The notes under the pieces were generated by a model that worked only from the letters and a program-made list of their open reading frames with translations, was not told where the DNA came from and made no database searches. The position numbers were made by a program, and so were the translations under genes. Shown in pieces: positions 62,516 through 64,000 of a DNA stretch of 64,000 bases (positions within the stretch are counted from its first letter, which is position 1; the number at the start of each line of letters is the position of its first letter). The DNA comes from an uncultured Acidimicrobiales bacterium (GTDB lineage: Bacteria > Actinomycetota > Acidimicrobiia > Acidimicrobiales > SZUA-35), in the NCBI GenBank assembly GCA_937922805.1, contig CALAJV010000017.1:62001-126000 (forward strand), given 5' to 3'.

Positions 62516-63097
62516 ATGACCGATCTAGACGCCAGCGAAACTCAGTCGGAGCATCCGAAAGCTTCCTTTCGAAGCTTCGAGGAATCAACAAAGCAGGATT
62601 GGGATCTGATTGTTCCTCAACTAAAGCTGACCCAGAATCTCGTCGCCGATCGAGTCCTTCGACTACTCAAAGAACTTGAGAGCGATCATGGAGGGTTTCC
62701 TGTCAATCGGCTAGAGCACAGCTTGCAAACGGCAACTCGAGCCGAACGCGATGGCAAAGATGATGAGTATGTTCTGTGCGCTCTGCTGCACGATATTGGC
62801 GACACACTCGCCCCGTACAACCATCCTTCTATTGCGGCGTCAATTCTTAAGCCATTCGTTTCGGAAGCTAATCACTTCATGGTTAAGCATCACGGCGAAT
62901 TTCAGGGCTACTACTTCTGGGACTACATCGGACTCGACGGTAACGCTCGGGAAAAGTTCCGAGATTCCCCCTACTTTGACTACACAGAAGAGTTTTGCGC
63001 TAAGTACGATCAGACTGCCTTTGATGCCGACTACAAAAGCAACCCCTTAGAGCACTACGAACCACTGGTCCGAGAATTCCTGGCCGCTAAAAACTGA
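62516..63097 (+). CDS. HD-domain protein, PhnZ/inositol-oxygenase-like superfamily
   Basis: A 193-residue single HD domain: first His in NRLEHSLQTATRAE, the HD pair in ALLHDIGDTLAPYNHPSIAA, and further His in MVKHHGEFQGYYFWDY. The arrangement fits the group of HD proteins that includes mixed-valence di-iron oxygenases such as PhnZ as well as presumed phosphohydrolases. The Tyr and Glu before the first His that I recall from PhnZ are replaced here (DHGGFPV). It follows the flavin oxidase on the same strand and may act in the same catabolic route. Confidence 0.85.
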   Translation: MTDLDASETQSEHPKASFRSFEESTKQDWDLIVPQLKLTQNLVADRVLRLLKELESDHGGFPVNRLEHSLQTATRAERDGKDDEYVLCALLHDIGDTLAPYNHPSIAASILKPFVSEANHFMVKHHGEFQGYYFWDYIGLDGNAREKFRDSPYFDYTEEFCAKYDQTAFDADYKSNPLEHYEPLVREFLAAKN

Positions 63098-63278
63098 TCG
63101 ATTACCTGCGGTAGTCTTCCCATACCGTTTGCACACCAATAGACGAAGACTCGTCAAAAAGGTGTTGACAACTTTTTGTTGTTCTTTCTGGAAGTGCGCC
63201 ATAACAACAACATGGCTCGGCTAGCTTTGGTCTTACGCTTGATTCCGACATTCTCTATCCGCTGGGCTGGGCAACTGC

Positions 63279-64000
63279 ATGACCAACACATCAAGTGGGC
63301 CACTTGCTACTGGCGTCGGCTCGGACCTAACCCCGCCGCCCCACTCCAACCAAACAGTTGTCGACCACGGAGCGGCCAGTGAAGGGACGCCACCGAAATC
63401 GGCTGCCTTTTTTGATCTTGACCGAACCGTTATAGCTGGATCATCTATCGCACAACTAGGCTATGCCGCGTGGCGCAGCGGACTGATTGAACTAGATGAT
63501 GTTTGGATGGAGCTACTTAGCGGAGTGGTTTTTCGCTGGCGAGGTGAGGTTAGTACCGATGCTAATGACGCCCTCCATCGAGCGTTGGGGCTGATCTCCG
63601 GAAGGAAACGCAGCGAACTTGATCAGCTTGCCGACCCACTCATCAAGAAGTTGCTCTCTCAAGTTCAAGTCGAGGCCGCTCAGTTTCTAAGAATCCATCA
63701 GCAGGCGGGGCGAGATTGTTATCTAGTTTCGGCCTCGGCCATCGAAATTGTTGAACGTATGGCCGCTGAGTTAGGTTGCTCCGGCGCCATCGCGACCGAG
63801 GTTGAAGTGATCGACGGAACGTTCACAGGTCGGCTAGCTAAGCCTTTCCTGCACGGACCGGAGAAAGCAAAAGCGGTTGCAGCTTTAGCTAGAGAAGAAA
63901 ACTACGACCTCTCCCGATCGTTTGCCTACGGTGATTCGATTGGCGATCTTCCAATGCTCGACCTGGTGGGGTCGCCAGTCGCCGTAAACCCAGATAGCGC
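63279..64000 (+). CDS. HAD-IB hydrolase (SerB-like), 3' end cut by window edge
   Basis: A frame open from ATG 63279 to the right edge (240 codons). After about 45 disordered residues comes the catalytic motif FFDLDRTVIAGSS (DxDxT), a helical cap (LDDVWMELLSGVVFRWRGEV), motif II in YLVSASAIEIVERMAAE, the KPFLHGPEKAKAV Lys region, and motif IV in FAYGDSIGDLPML. This is the HAD-IB subfamily of phosphoserine-phosphatase-like enzymes. Actinobacterial relatives are sometimes fused to acyltransferases, so the missing end matters. Confidence 0.9.
   Translation, partial: MTNTSSGPLATGVGSDLTPPPHSNQTVVDHGAASEGTPPKSAAFFDLDRTVIAGSSIAQLGYAAWRSGLIELDDVWMELLSGVVFRWRGEVSTDANDALHRALGLISGRKRSELDQLADPLIKKLLSQVQVEAAQFLRIHQQAGRDCYLVSASAIEIVERMAAELGCSGAIATEVEVIDGTFTGRLAKPFLHGPEKAKAVAALAREENYDLSRSFAYGDSIGDLPMLDLVGSPVAVNPDS

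Noticed and set aside
63176..63382. Plus-strand frame of 68 codons before the HAD-IB gene
   Set aside because: Overlaps the HAD-IB start in another frame, and has no recognisable sequence or start signal.
1..64000. CRISPR arrays, insertion sequences, integrases or prophage genes
   Set aside because: Read-through of the window showed no spaced direct-repeat array, transposase, integrase or phage structural gene. The short tandem repeats found are contiguous and too few.

Overview
The window reads as chromosomal DNA of a high-to-mid GC actinobacterium, most likely a member of class Acidimicrobiia (inference). The supporting signs are the gene order PBP1 / DUF5318-like / rpsF-ssb-rpsR-rplI / dnaB, the DUF6049-like / kinase / SigM-like sigma / anti-sigma cluster, a mycothiol-type MDMPI-fold protein, frequent GTG and TTG starts, and start-stop overlaps. 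In Mycobacterium tuberculosis the counterparts of these two clusters flank oriC (from memory), so the window may be origin-proximal, but dnaA, dnaN and an oriC are not present here.

Layout. 0-15 kb: an ECF42-type sigma factor with its DGPF/YCII partner, a macro-domain hydrolase, a NodB-fold protein, threonine aldolase, two Nudix enzymes, an MFS transporter, a four-domain c-di-GMP enzyme (GAF-PAS-GGDEF-EAL), prolyl oligopeptidase and an AlkD-like protein. 15-25 kb: two small membrane proteins, then a long minus-strand housekeeping run (CCA tRNA nucleotidyltransferase, DUF5318-like protein, class A PBP, YjbR protein, rpsF-ssb-rpsR-rplI with an intrinsic terminator, dnaB). 25-34 kb: a minus-strand cluster CPBP protease / HDAC-like amidohydrolase / O-antigen-ligase-like polymerase / membrane-anchored GH9 / fatty-acid-hydroxylase family protein, followed by an MDMPI protein and a coiled-coil lytic transglycosylase. 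35-52 kb: an XRE regulator, an ECF sigma factor with a membrane anti-sigma protein carrying a large extracytoplasmic domain, a divergent GH13 alpha-glucosidase, a sugar ABC importer (lipoprotein, an enlarged MalF-type permease, a MalG-type permease), a receptor-like Ser/Thr kinase, redox enzymes, an ArsR regulator and a MsmK/UgpC-type ATPase that probably powers the importer. 52-60 kb: GNAT, DUF6049-like envelope protein, nitronate monooxygenase, a second receptor-like Ser/Thr kinase, a SigM-like sigma factor without a canonical start codon, and its anti-sigma factor. 60-64 kb: HIBADH-like dehydrogenase, a sarcosine-oxidase-like flavoenzyme, an HD-domain protein and a truncated HAD-IB hydrolase.

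How parts may work together. The 35-46 kb block looks like a glycan sensing and uptake module: sigma/anti-sigma sensor, alpha-glucosidase, importer, and a kinase with an extracellular domain. The 53-60 kb block is the actinobacterial envelope cluster normally containing MurJ/MviN; here MurJ is absent and its place holds a kinase with intact catalytic motifs whose external domain resembles the MviN tail. No insertion sequences, CRISPR arrays, rRNA or complete tRNA genes were seen.
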